From assembly GCA_051453625.1 (NCBI GenBank), contig JBOZIK010000001.1:88657999-88721998 (forward strand): a stretch of 64,000 nucleotides of DNA, in the 5' to 3' direction. A model generated the notes under the pieces. The model was not told the DNA's origin. It did no database searches and worked only from the letters and a program-made list of their open reading frames with translations. This DNA is from Welwitschia mirabilis. Taxonomy: Eukaryota > Gnetophyta > Gnetopsida > Welwitschiales. Shown piece by piece: positions 37,300 through 50,307 of this stretch. The position numbers and the translations under genes are program-made. Positions within the stretch are counted from its first letter, which is position 1. Each line of letters opens with the position of its first letter.

Positions 37300-39310
37300 G
37301 GAGAAGGAAAAGTACAATTTTTTAAAATTTCAATATCCTCTTCTTCTTCATCATTCTTATCATTTTGAAAAGTTTAAGCCTCATAGATAGGAGGTATTTT
37401 ATTATTTTCACTTCTTATTACAATCTTACAATCTTTTCTTACTTTATTAGGATTTTGTAAAGGTTGTATTACAAGTGATCCTTGTGGTCTTTGATTTGCA
37501 AGCATAGTTTATTGAAGAACATTAATAATATTTTCAATGTTTGAATTTTTTTTCTTTTGAGATTTTCTTAACTCATCAATAGAATTTCTAAGTGAATCAT
37601 TTTTATTTTTTAAATTTCATAAGCTTATTTAACAATTTGAGTTACTTTGTTGAAAGTCTAAGTTGTTTATTTAAAAGTTAGCATTCTCAAATCTATTTTT
37701 AAATGGTTAAAAATTTGGATTATTTACTTGAGAGTTCTTAAATTTATTCTCAAAAGATTGAAAGTTAGGTTTTCTACTCATCCTAGGTTGAAATTGGTTT
37801 TAATTTTGATTTTGATTTTGGGTTCTAAAGTTTAAAGACTTTTAGTTAAATGCACATACCTCTTCATAAATATTTTCTTTTTAAGTAGGTAATAAAGGAT
37901 ACTCTTTTGTTATGNNNNNNNNNNNNNNNNNNNNNNNNNNNNNNNNNNNNNNNNNNNNNNNNNNNNNNNNNNNNNNNNNNNNNNNNNNNNNNNNNNNNNN
38001 NNNNNNNNNNNNNNNNNNNNNNNNNNNNNNNNNNNNNNNNNNNNNNNNNNNNNNNNNNNNNNNNNNNNNNNNNNNNNNNNNNNNNNNNNNNNNNNNNNNN
38101 NNNNNNNNNNNNNNNNNNNNNNNNNNNNNNNNNNNNNNNNNNNNNNNNNNNNNNNNNNNNNNNNNNNNNNNNNNNNNNNNNNNNNNNNNNNNNNNNNNNN
38201 NNNNNNNNNNNNNNNNNNNNNNNNNNNNNNNNNNNNNNNNNNNNNNNNNNNNNNNNNNNNNNNNNNNNNNNNNNNNNNNNNNNNNNNNNNNNNNNNNNNN
38301 NNNNNNNNNNNNNNNNNNNNNNNNNNNNNNNNNNNNNNNNNNNNNNNNNNNNNNNNNNNNNNNNNNNNNNNNNNNNNNNNNNNNNNNNNNNNNNNNNNNN
38401 NNNNNNNNNNNNNNNNNNNNNNNNNNNNNNNNNNNNNNNNNNNNNNNNNNNNNNNNNNNNNNNNNNNNNNNNNNNNNNNNNNNNNNNNNNNNNNNNNNNN
38501 NNNNNNNNNNNNNNNNNNNNNNNNNNNNNNNNNNNNNNNNNNNNNNNNNNNNNNNNNNNNNNNNNNNNNNNNNNNNNNNNNNNNNNNNNNNNNNNNNNNN
38601 NNNNNNNNNNNNNNNNNNNNNNNNNNNNNNNNNNNNNNNNNNNNNNNNNNNNNNNNNNNNNNNNNNNNNNNNNNNNNNNNNNNNNNNNNNNNNNNNNNNN
38701 NNNNNNNNNNNAGTGAATGCATCTATAGAATTAGAATGTACTACAATGAGAAATCATTCATAAGTGAAGGTATAATCTTTATTGGGCTATTGTTGAAAAT
38801 TTTTTACCTCTTTCTTTCTTTTTCTTATTGTTCTTTCACTTATAAATCTTTTTATAAATGCTTCTTAAACTTGGCTTAATGTTTTTAAACTTTTATGTGG
38901 AATAATTCTTAACCATAATTTTTCTTTTTCTTTTAAAGTGGTGGGAAAGATAATCATATAAGTGTGATCACTAATTTGTTTTTTACTATTTCCAAAAGTA
39001 AGTAATAATTGTTTAATGTTAGCTATACATTGGAGGGGATCTTCATCATTTTCTTCATTAAAAATAGGATAAGCATTTAGATTTCTTAACTCGACATTTT
39101 AGATTTCTTAACTTAACATCATCTCTAGGAGGTATATCAAAAGGTTTTGGATTTTATATTTCTTATTTGCAATTAGTTCTTTAAGATTAAAATTAGCATT
39201 TTGATTTATGGGAATGATAGAAGTTTTAATCACAAAAGGGAAATTAGGCAGAGCAACTTGTTTTTATTTTTTGATAGAATTCAACATTGTAATAAAATGA
39301 TTTGTTCTAA
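37300..39310 (-). pseudogene. Gypsy gag, eroded, with a 797-N gap
   Basis: The minus strand at about 38940-38810 reads LKEKEKLWLRIIPHKSLKTL then EAFIKRFISERTIRK, matching the Retrotrans_gag core (LxxxAKxWLxSLxxxSIxTWxxLxxxFLxKYFPxxKTxxLR). Beyond the gap (37915-38711) the Asn/Gln-rich spacer reads NQNQN, MSRKPNFQSFENKF and similar repeats, typical of the linker between gag and protease in this lineage. Many stops. Confidence 0.65.
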
Positions 39311-40024
39311 ACTTTATTTTAAAAAAATTTTTTTAGAAAAATCAGATCTATAAATAATAAATGCAGAAAATATTATTACTTAATTCTTGGAATATTTTGC
39401 GTACCTAAGATATGTGTACCTTAATTAAGTTTTTAGTCAATCAAACATTCTCAGATGTTTTCTTTAATGAATAATTACCCTCTCTAATATTTCATCTTTT
39501 TACATGAGTCTATTCTATCCTATCATGCTAAGCTTTATTTCTATAAGTATCATCTCTGTGGTCATCTAGACCATGTACCTAGATGATAGAAAATATTTTT
39601 TAAAAAAATCAAAAACCCAAAAACAAAAATACATAAAAACAAAATCACAAAATAACATAGAATGAAAACTGACCATAAAAAAACCTAAAAACAAAAAATA
39701 AAACAAAATAAAATCATGATATAACATAGAATAAAGTGATCATCATCTACTAAGTTTTTTATATGATAAAGGGAACAATAAGACAAAATTTCTAGTTCTT
39801 AAGAAAATGAAAAAAACCCTAAGTTTCATAGGTCGTCATCGCTAAAGGTCATCTAAACAATAAGAGGGATGACAGGGAATTATTTTTGAAATGCAAAATG
39901 AAAAATGTGAAAATAAAAACTTATGTTTCTATTGTAATAATATAATGCTACTACAGATAAATACCTTAACCAAAATTCAAACTACTTATCTAAGCAATGA
40001 TAATCTTTAAACTCTAAGTAGCCT

Positions 40025-40042
40025 TTCCCAATAATGATGCAA
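40025..40042 (-). promoter_or_regulatory. Decayed primer binding site, tRNA-Asp type
   Basis: TTGCATCATTATTGGGAA lies three bases inside the 5' LTR. Compared with TGGCGCCGTTGCCGGGGA (complement of the 3' end of plant tRNA-Asp, used by many plant Gypsy elements), 8 of 18 bases differ. Seven of those are C-to-T or G-to-A. Confidence 0.6.
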
Positions 40043-40045
40043 AGA

Positions 40046-41322
40046 TGTTGTGGCGCAGATTTGTGTAAATGTTACATCCTCAAATAGATCTTAAAAATTA
40101 TAAAAACATATATATTACATAACATAACACACTAATATAAATGGGAGTAACCCAAATTTCATAATCTTGTTGAAGACACAGACAAAAAGAAAGATAATTA
40201 ATTTTAAATAAAACACTTACATAATCTCTAAGTAGAAAAATAAGAATACAAAATAACAATACAAATAAATATACTATGCAAATGAAATAAAAGTTGTATT
40301 CTAAATGCAACATATATCTGATTACCAAATCAAACTATCATGAAGATTAGCCCTGTATAACCTAGATCAATCAACCTAAATCAATCGAGGAAAGCTATCA
40401 TTAGATCAAGACTAACCTAAGCTATTAGGTAAGTTGAACAGAATATGAAAATAATGTAAAGTTAATTTGAAAAATGAAATGTAATGCATCTAAACTAAAA
40501 ATGTCAATCTTAACAAAGGTTTATCTCATGCTATATATCATAGATGAAGCTATCGTAAAATCAAAACCAACATAAACCATAAGGGAGATGCACATAATAA
40601 ATGATATAAAAATAAAAAAAGATTTTTGATTAAGTCAAATCAAACATCTATGTTACAAAGTAGTAACACCTTAATGAAGGAAACATAGCCCAACACTAAG
40701 GAAGATGTTTCTCTGTAACCATAAAGGATGGGTTTCCTACCCTTTGATATTCTATTATGAGAATTTTTAATGATAAAAAATATAAAATTAGACTCAAGGA
40801 TAAGGAGGTATTTATTACAACACAGTCTCTAAAAACGGTAAGCACAAAAAAACAAGGTAATAACCCTAAAAACTATACAAGAAAGTGTAAGCCACATGGN
40901 NNNNNNNNCGTTAAGTTTGGTGAAGCATTTTTTTAGGTATCATCCTACTAATTATCTAAACATCATAGGAGATGATGCCACATCATACAATTTTCACATC
41001 AACTACCAGATTAATTCAATAAGCCTCCTTCTTATCATAAGTATTTATGTCATTTATACAATTATCTAGAAAACTATGTGGACAATAGACTTTTGTAAAT
41101 TATTTCTTATTTACGATTAGCCTATTTGATTACAGGATTACCACTTCAGATAGTAAGTGTTGTAATTTGCTTCAAATGATGTCAAATGTAATGAAGATTA
41201 CATGTTTTCTTGACATTTGCCTTAACTCTCCATTATTATCAAAAATCAGCATAAACCTATCTAATATTCTGCAAAACTACTCAAAATATCTTATCTAATA
41301 CATATAATTTGGTAGCGTAACA
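40046..41322 (-). repeat. 5' LTR of the large Gypsy element
   Basis: It runs TGTTGTGGCGCAG...GGTAGCGTAACA on the plus strand, with a 9-N gap at 40900-40908. It pairs with 15616-16875. The retained CpG-containing start (GTGGCGCAG) is TA-rich in the other copy. Confidence 0.85.
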
Positions 41323-41327
41323 CTCTT
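41323..41327. repeat. Target-site duplication CTCTT, right flank of large Gypsy
   Basis: Exact copy of 15611-15615, directly abutting the LTR terminal CA. Confidence 0.85.
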
Positions 41328-44300
41328 CCGTACCTTAGCTCCTTTATTATTCTTAATATTATAGTGATAATTTTGATAGCATGACCTTGTTCTTATGTAG
41401 AAATCACTAACAATGGAATTTTTCTTTCTTTTTATGTGTCATTATTTTAGAGTTTCTTCATGAAAAAAGTTCACTCTATGGTATTATCTTTCAAATATGT
41501 CTCTTCATCCTCCTTTATCTTCTTGTCATCTTTATCATTCTCATGGCTAGTAAGAGGATTAAATAACTTTATAAAACTAATTAAAAGTGTAAATAAATAT
41601 CTTTCATAAACATGATACATCCTTCTTGTGTAGTTCATCATATTGATATCATGGACTTCTAATATATAGTCCCTCATATCATTATAAATAAAGTCCACAT
41701 TCCTAATAAAATTGTATATGAATTTTATTTTTTTTGTTTTTAGAATATCTGCATTTGTTAGTAGCATTCAGAAGGTTATTTCATTTATTTCTCTATATAT
41801 TTTTTTTAATTTCATCTAAATAACCATGAAAAAGGAAATTCCTTTGAAAATAGTAAGAACAATTAGTGTGATTATGAGAAATAGCACTAGTCTTCTTTAT
41901 GCATCACTTAGGTCCTCCTCCTCCATGCTTAATTCTTATATCAATTTCCTATACATTTAATAGAATTGAAGGACTAGGATAATGATAGTATTTTAGATCA
42001 AATAATATTTTATAACCTTTAGAATGTGACTTTCTAGCATTTGTGCTTTACAAAAATGCATGCTTCTAATTAACAAATTCATAAATCTAGGTTTTAAATT
42101 CTTATTGTTAATATTTAATGATATAAAATGCCATAACATTTATACTTCTTTTTCCTTAATATAAAAAATTCCATAGAATTTTAATGGATGTTCTTACTAG
42201 TTCACTCAAACATAGATCATACCCTACTAGGTTCTATTCCTTAATTTCTTATTAGATTTACTTTTTTACCATCAAGAAAATTTCTTTGAAAATTGAAAAA
42301 GTGAGAATAAATAAAACTAAATTACACAAATTTAAATAATAAAATCATTGAAAAAATTTTATTAATTCAATATCTTACTTAATAATTCATCTTCTTAGGT
42401 ATTTGGATACATACTTAAATATTTATTAAATGCTTAGATAAATAAGAACGAAAAGTTATAAAGTTTATAAATTACATTAGTTTTTATATATTTATTAACT
42501 AAAGTATCATTAATTTTAATAATGAATTAATTACAAAGTAATAGGGATTAGTTATTATAACTCAAAAAAACTACAATATTATTATGCAACATGAACTGAG
42601 TAAATATTCATTAAAGTCTATAAGTTATATACAAAATTATGCTTATTTCATTTATCTAACATTTAGCATTTTCAATAATAATCATCTTTGATACAAGAAA
42701 AGTTGTGGATCCTTTAACTTTCTCAAATAATATTAATATTTTTTCCAAAGGTAATGGCAGGTAGGTAATTTTGTGCCACAAAAATACCTCATGGTACTTG
42801 GGCCTATGCAAACTTTTCCTTTTTTTTATATTCCCCACCAATGTGGTGGTCTAAACTTTAAACCTCTACATCCATGCATCTGTGACCTTATCACTCCAGT
42901 AAGCTATCATTAACCAATAATAGTAATATTATTTTATAGAGTATATATCACATATTTACATAAGGAAATTCCATGGTTGAGTTCTATGAAAATAATTTTT
43001 TAAATTTATTATAGAGTATTGGTTTTACATCAATCTCATAAACTCCTCTTAGATAAGTTAAAATAAAAAAAAAAGTAAAAATCCAATATCTATGAGTACT
43101 CAAGAATACTACAATAATCTAAAACCCTACAAATAAAAAATATTACACTATAGTTGTTAAAATACTTATCTTAACAAAGCTAATATAGGATATTGAAATT
43201 TTATAAAACTTTTTTATCACATTAACTAGATCAAAATCCATATATAGTTACCTAAGATTAATGAAAATAATCATACCTTAACCAGTCAATGTTTTAGATA
43301 ATGATAGGTATACAAGGATAATCAAGAAATACAAAACATCTCAAATTTAATAAATAAAATAGTTTAAAAATTTATAAATAAAATAATTTAAATTAAATAT
43401 ATTCACAACACATAGTAATCAACCATGAAAATTCCTTTAACAATTAGCATGTAACTAAGCATATCCTAATAAAAATAAGCTATTAATAAACATGTTCCTA
43501 ATATCTTAATTTGAATCTTAATTTATCATATTCCCTAAACCATTTTAACTCTTAGTCCAATTTTGAATGTGTTTCTTAAGTGTCATTTTTATTTTCTTTC
43601 TATAATAACATTTTGTGCAAGGCATAGGTCTCTATCAAATCCTATTTGATATATGATAGTTTGAATTTCTTTTTTTATGAGGTAAATTCTTAGGCTTCTT
43701 GCTTCTTTTTGTTAATTCTTTTTATGAACATTACAAAACGATTACCTATATATCTCTTTATGTAATTTTCTATAGCCTTTTAAGTACAAAATTTCTTTAT
43801 AGAAACTTCCCTTCATTACTTAATTTCTTATGTATCTACAAGGAGCTATTTCTTCTTATTGGAAGTCCCATTAGACCTTATCTTAATAATCTACTTCCAC
43901 GTTTCCTTGTTTAAGTAGTTAAAAATTTTAAAGCATTTATCCATGCTTTATATCTACATGTACCCTTTCTTTCAAATTTTAATTTTTTGAAATGTCTTGG
44001 AGTATTTCTTTATTTTTTTACTTTGTCTTCTATTTTTAACATTTCCACCAAAAATGAAATATTAAAAAAGTGATATATGACATAATATCTACCATACACA
44101 TGATTTTCTTATAGGTTAGTTTGAAATATTATGCTTTTTCTTTTCATCTTTTGAGTTTATTTGTTAATGTAATATTCTAATGTAAGGTCATCTTCCTCCT
44201 TACTATTGAAGTTCTTTTATTTGTGTTTGTTTTTAGAATTGCTTAAAAGTTATTTTTACTTATCCTAGTTAGCATTGATGCCTATTCTAACTTTTATTTT

Positions 44301-44654
44301 ATTGTTAAAATTCCATAGAAAAACATTACTTAGGTTTTTCTTATGGTCTTGAATATATTATGATCTTGAATATATTATATGAGTACAATTCCTATCAAAA
44401 AGATATAGGTACTTAGTATTTAAAAGGATAAGCAAATTATAAATGTACTTATATAGAGTAAAGATTATGATCATATGAAGTAAGCAAGGTTAAGTAAGAA
44501 TGTAGTTGGAGATAGTGTATGGTAATGACTAGCTATCGCTAGATACACAAAATGTAGTAATAAAGAATTTGAAATAGATCTATTGCTTATAAAATAGAGA
44601 TTTATATCACATAATAAAGCTTTACAAAATGATGAACCAAATTGATTTTATCAA
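41328..44654. other. AT-rich DNA, no recognised gene
   Basis: The longest stop-free stretch, 41767-41471 on the minus strand (98 codons, acidic/basic end ENDKDDKKIKEDEETYL), is not recognised and may be chance or a transposon remnant. 42841-42656 (minus, 61 codons) is likewise unrecognised. Nothing else seen. Confidence 0.45.
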
Positions 44655-44942
44655 ACCATATAAAAACTCATCACATCATCACATCAAAAAATTATTACTT
44701 GATTTACATTATGAATGATAATTATAACCATATAAAAACTCATTGCATCATCACATCAAAAAATTATGACTTGGTTTAAATTATGAATAAGCATTAAAAC
44801 CATATAAAAACTCATTTCATTATCACATCAAAAAATTAGTACTTGGTTTACATTATGAATAAGCATTAAAACCATATAAAAACTCATCGCATCATCACAT
44901 CGAAAATTGTTACTTGGTTTACATTATGAATAATCATTAATA
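44655..44942. repeat. 72-bp tandem repeat, four copies
   Basis: Units start at 44655, 44727, 44799 and 44871, each opening with accatataaaaactcat and closing with ttacattatgaataagcatt or a variant. The spacing is 72 bases each time; units differ at a few positions. Confidence 0.85.
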
Positions 44943-47900
44943 ATGTTTCAAAAATAATAACTTTTTAGAGAATTTTTATTAGATTACACTTATAGTATTT
45001 ATTAAGAAAGCATAAGCATAAAAGGATAACTCAGTTTCAAAGGAAAAAAGTATGATATATATTCCTAGTAGCATATTCACTAGTGTATGAAATCCAGGGA
45101 GAAAGAAGCTTTATCAATCAATGTAGAAATTTAAAAACTTAATACAATTACTTCTTTCAAAATACTAATAAATAAAATTAGACTAAAAGAAATAAGTAAT
45201 AAAGAAAACTTAGAAGAAAGTAAAGAAAGAGATTTAAATAGGCTTATATAAGAAAATCCTCTCTGTTGAGTTATGGTTGCAAACATGGATAACTTTCATG
45301 AAAATATTATGGTTAAGTTGGACTAGATAATATTATAAATTTAATTGAACTTTATAACATTACTTATTTCTAGTTAATGAAGAGTAAGATTGGTTAATCT
45401 AGTTATGGCTATATCCAATTTCGCTTTTACAAAATCTAAATTTCAAAATACACTTCTAATTTATTCATGAAAATATTAAAACTATGTTTGAAAAACCTAG
45501 TAAAATAAAAATATTATGGGAAAAAGGTGTGTAAGCATGCTAAGGATTATGTTTAATATGTATTAGTGATAACAGCATAGAAAAAAGCATTCATTTGAAA
45601 TAGAGAAAAACATTCTTTATTATTTTTTACCCTTTCAATTCTTCATTTCCTCTTAATAATAATTATATTATCCCTATCATTTTTTTAATACTTATAAATC
45701 AACTTGACCAACACTTTTTCATTTAGAACATTTAATAATTAGTGTGAGCTTTATCCTTGAATTAAAATAAAATTTTGTTTATTTAATGTTTTCATTAACT
45801 TAAGTTCAAATAACAAGATCATAAATATGTCATAGTCCTAGTGAATTTTCTTGAAGGCCCTTTATAAGTCATGATATTTCATTATCTTTAGATAAATTGA
45901 TCTTTTCTAATATTATTCTAGATCACCATCTTATTGCATCTTTTATTCATTTGCCTTACCCTTTCTTCTACATGATATACAAACCCCTTTACTCTAGTAA
46001 ATTGATGTTCTTTGAATAAATTTCCTCCTTATGCCTTAATAATTTTGATGATTATCATAGTTTTATATCATGTAAATTAGTTTATCCTCTACTATAATTA
46101 TCATATTTCATCTTTATATTTTAAAAAAATATTATTCAAATTTGTGTCAATTCATATTCACACCTTCCCATCCACATATGAAATGTGAAAGAATCATATC
46201 TTGCATTTAACTATTTTATTTGTCATTTACATCTCTTTAGTCAAATATGATAAGTCAAACTGATACTAAAAGATGGTAATCTATGTATTAGGAAATGAAC
46301 TTAAGAAAAATATTACTATTCTAGATGTTTCATGAATGCAAACATATTTTGAACACTTCAAAAATATTAGAGAAAAATAAAACTTGTATTGTTCATAGAT
46401 AATCAAACATTAGTACTTTTTACTGTATCTAATACAGTGCTAAATCTTAGTTTTCATACTTCTTTTCCTGTATATAAACATTTTGAAGATCAAAAATTTA
46501 TAAAATATTTTTTAAAGATAAAAAAAATTACTAATTATTTTTAATTTCCAATTTTTGTTACATCATTATCCTTGNNNNNNNNNNGAATTATATTGTAGTG
46601 TCCTAACATCTCAATATCCTTAATATCTATTTCATATAAGTGAAAATAAACTCTAAAAACATTCCATAGTTCCTCCAAAGTATTCCATGTGGAACTATGA
46701 TGGATATACATCTAGTTGATTATTACTTCTTCTTTACCACACAAAACATTATCTACATTCAAAATTACTCTTTTGACTTACCTAAACCTTTGTTGAAATA
46801 TTATCCTTCTTATTAAAGCTAAAAAATAATTTAATTTTTAACATCAGTTTTATTTTTTTTCATACTAAATTTTCTTTACTTATGTTATCGTCATAAGTTA
46901 CCATCTTGAATTCTAAGTTCCTAACTAAACAAAATCAAACTTTCTTCAAACTTCATCATCTTAAGCCACTACTAATAATTCTAAGCATGTTAGCATATAA
47001 ATTCTCCTTATAAATATTTATTTTTCATGATTTTATAATAATATTTATCTTTTATAATTAGCTGTTACAACTTTTTCCAAAGAATCGTTTTGATGTTTAA
47101 GTCCTTAGCTTCCTCACTTTCTTACTCTTATGGTACATAGAGGTGTAACCACATTAGGTTATGCATCTTCCATTGATTTTCCATGTATCCCTATGAAAAA
47201 TATCATTATTTTCAACTATTTAATTTATAGTTTTTGTTATTGACGTTGAATATATAATCATATATAAAGAAAAATAAAATAATATAATAAATTTTCTTTC
47301 TACTTTTAAGTTTCTTGTTGAAATCCTTTAAGATTTACTCTATAAATATTTCTCAATTCTACTAAGAAAAATCAATTGATTTTAGTATGTTATTGGTACA
47401 TTACTTAATCTACACCCTAATTCCATGGAAATCTCTTAAATATATTATTAATTAATATTAAAAGTAAAAAAAAGTTAATTATCATAGTTAATTATCAATT
47501 TTGACATTTCTATGGATCATTTTAAGATATAAAAATATGGATAAGATAAAAAATTAAGAAGACAATTTTATTTTAGTTTTGAAGGATATACACATTTATG
47601 ACTTATATTATATCATACAAATACATTTTCTTACCCTCATTAAGCATAATTTTTTTCTTTTNNNNNNNNNNNNNNNNNNNNNNNNNNNNNNNNNNNNNNN
47701 NNNNNNNNNNNNNNNNNNNNNNNNNNNNNNNNNNNNNNNNNNNNNNNNNNNNNNNNNNNNNGGTACATTACTTGATCTACACCCTAATTCCATGGAAATA
47801 TCTTAAATATATTATTAATTAATATTAAAAGTAAAAAAATGTTAATTATCATAGTTAATTATCAATTTTGACATTTCTATGGATCATTTTAAGATATAAA

Positions 47901-48879
47901 AATGTGGATAAGATAAAAAATTAAGAAGACAATTTTATTTTAATTTTGAGGGATATACGCATTTATGACTCATGCTATATCATACAAATACATTTTCTTA
48001 CCCTAATTAAGCATAATTTTTTTCTTTTCTTTTCTCTCTATTCATTTTTTAATGTTATTACCTATTAGATATAGCAAAACCTAGAATGAAATTTACTTAT
48101 TCCTTTATCAGAATTTTTATATTTTGAGAAAAATAAATCATATTATTATTACATATTTATTTATAATTAATTCCTACGTTATTTTGGCTTCTAAATAATA
48201 ATGATATCATAATTCTGTATTCTCCATGTCTTTCTAGTTTTTTGTCACATAGAAAGATATTTTATACATAGTTGAGGAGATATCTTTAAGGATAATACCT
48301 AAATAATATAATAGAAGGTTGTAACTCATATTAATGGCATTTCAACTTGATATTTGACCACCCTTCAGATATGAATTGGTTTTAATTCAGGTTTTAAACT
48401 ATACAAACATGGTTAGTCTTAATTTTATAAGGTTATAATTCATGTCAATATACTTCCAATATATTTTATAGGTAGTATATTAGGGGGATGCATGCTTACA
48501 AATAATTCTTGTTTCCTTGAAACATCTATATATGGTCTTTGAAGCATTTTAAGATTTGGGAGAATGTCTCATGGTCTCTTTTTGAAAGTTTATGAAACAT
48601 TCCTCTAAATNNNNNNNNNNNNNNNNNNNNNNNNNNNNNNNNNNNNNNNNNNNNNNNNNNNNNNNNNNNNNNNNNNNNNNNNNNNNNNNNNNNNNNNNNN
48701 NNNNNNNNNNACTAATATAATAGAAGGTTGTAACTCATATTAATGGCATTTCAACTTAATATTTGACCACCCTTTAGACATGAATTGGTTCTAATTCAGG
48801 TTTTAAACTATACAAACATTGTTAGTCTTAACTTTATAGGGCTATAATTCATGTCGATATACTTCTAATATATTTTATA
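44943..48879. other. AT-rich DNA with gap-flanking duplications
   Basis: No gene recognised. 47395-47661 repeats as 47762-48028, and 48301-48610 repeats as 48711-49019, each pair split by 100 N. A 10-N gap lies at 46575-46584. Confidence 0.45.
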
Positions 48880-49450
48880 AGTAGTACATTAGAGGGATGC
48901 ATGCTTACAAATAATTCTTGTTTTCTTGAAACATCTATAGATGGTCTTTGAAGCATTCTAAGATTTGGGAGAATGTCTCATGGTCTCTTGTTGAAAGTTT
49001 ATGAAACATTTCTCTAAATCTTATAATGCTTCAAAGACCTATAACAAAAATTTTTCCAACATGGTTTTCATCCAAGAAGAGAANNNNNNNNNNNNNNNNN
49101 NNNNNNNNNNNNNNNNNNNNNNNNNNNNNNNNNNNNNNNNNNNNNNNNNNNNNNNNNNNNNNNNNNNNNNNNNNNNNNNNNNNAGAAATAAGCTTTTTCT
49201 ATAATGGGTCATCCATCAATAACCACTAGTTAGTTGAGATGATAAGTAGGAAAAACTTCTTAGCATGCCTTGGATGAAGTTCAGAAATACCTTGAGAGTG
49301 TAGTTGAAATTTTGAATAATTAGGAAAAACCCACTAAGCCATATAAATTTGATCATTTTACTAGGACTACGAGCATATTCAAGGCTCTTAAGAACTTTAA
49401 AGTTAACAACAAGATAGACAAATTAGCAAGGAGGATAGAATCCATAACAT
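48880..49450 (+). pseudogene. Gypsy gag remnant
   Basis: The plus strand near 48990-49080 reads CFKDL, KFFQHGFHP, corresponding to the gag phrase ERFKDLLRKCPHHGF. After a 100-N gap, 49265-49450 gives ALDEVQKYLESVVEIL, then KALKNFKVNNKIDKLARRIE, like the gag C-terminal region (NEAYNLLEEM...VDALTxRLDRM). Stops interrupt it. The next 857 bases are N. Confidence 0.5.
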
Positions 49451-50307
49451 NNNNNNNNNNNNNNNNNNNNNNNNNNNNNNNNNNNNNNNNNNNNNNNNNN
49501 NNNNNNNNNNNNNNNNNNNNNNNNNNNNNNNNNNNNNNNNNNNNNNNNNNNNNNNNNNNNNNNNNNNNNNNNNNNNNNNNNNNNNNNNNNNNNNNNNNNN
49601 NNNNNNNNNNNNNNNNNNNNNNNNNNNNNNNNNNNNNNNNNNNNNNNNNNNNNNNNNNNNNNNNNNNNNNNNNNNNNNNNNNNNNNNNNNNNNNNNNNNN
49701 NNNNNNNNNNNNNNNNNNNNNNNNNNNNNNNNNNNNNNNNNNNNNNNNNNNNNNNNNNNNNNNNNNNNNNNNNNNNNNNNNNNNNNNNNNNNNNNNNNNN
49801 NNNNNNNNNNNNNNNNNNNNNNNNNNNNNNNNNNNNNNNNNNNNNNNNNNNNNNNNNNNNNNNNNNNNNNNNNNNNNNNNNNNNNNNNNNNNNNNNNNNN
49901 NNNNNNNNNNNNNNNNNNNNNNNNNNNNNNNNNNNNNNNNNNNNNNNNNNNNNNNNNNNNNNNNNNNNNNNNNNNNNNNNNNNNNNNNNNNNNNNNNNNN
50001 NNNNNNNNNNNNNNNNNNNNNNNNNNNNNNNNNNNNNNNNNNNNNNNNNNNNNNNNNNNNNNNNNNNNNNNNNNNNNNNNNNNNNNNNNNNNNNNNNNNN
50101 NNNNNNNNNNNNNNNNNNNNNNNNNNNNNNNNNNNNNNNNNNNNNNNNNNNNNNNNNNNNNNNNNNNNNNNNNNNNNNNNNNNNNNNNNNNNNNNNNNNN
50201 NNNNNNNNNNNNNNNNNNNNNNNNNNNNNNNNNNNNNNNNNNNNNNNNNNNNNNNNNNNNNNNNNNNNNNNNNNNNNNNNNNNNNNNNNNNNNNNNNNNN
50301 NNNNNNN

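Larger units (their letters stand above)
15616..41322 (-). mobile_element. Large old Gypsy (Athila/Tat-type) element with nested Copia
   Basis: LTRs at 15616-16875 and 40046-41322 run in the same direction, begin TG, end CA, and are roughly 80-85% identical by eye. The internal genes lie on the minus strand, so the 5' LTR is the one at 40-41 kb. Order from there: primer site, gag, protease, RT, RNase H, integrase, long 3' region with a further ORF remnant, polypurine tract, 3' LTR. RT wording such as IIYTISDSDWVSPLMVVPKK and the primer site favour the Athila/Tat branch of Gypsy. A Copia element at 17913-28296 interrupts the 3' region. Stops, gaps and frameshifts throughout mean it cannot be active. 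Two diverged integrase copies flank the gap at 33452-33551. Confidence 0.85.

Noticed and set aside
44655-44942. CRISPR array
   Set aside because: Units are contiguous with no unique spacers, and the window is plant nuclear DNA.
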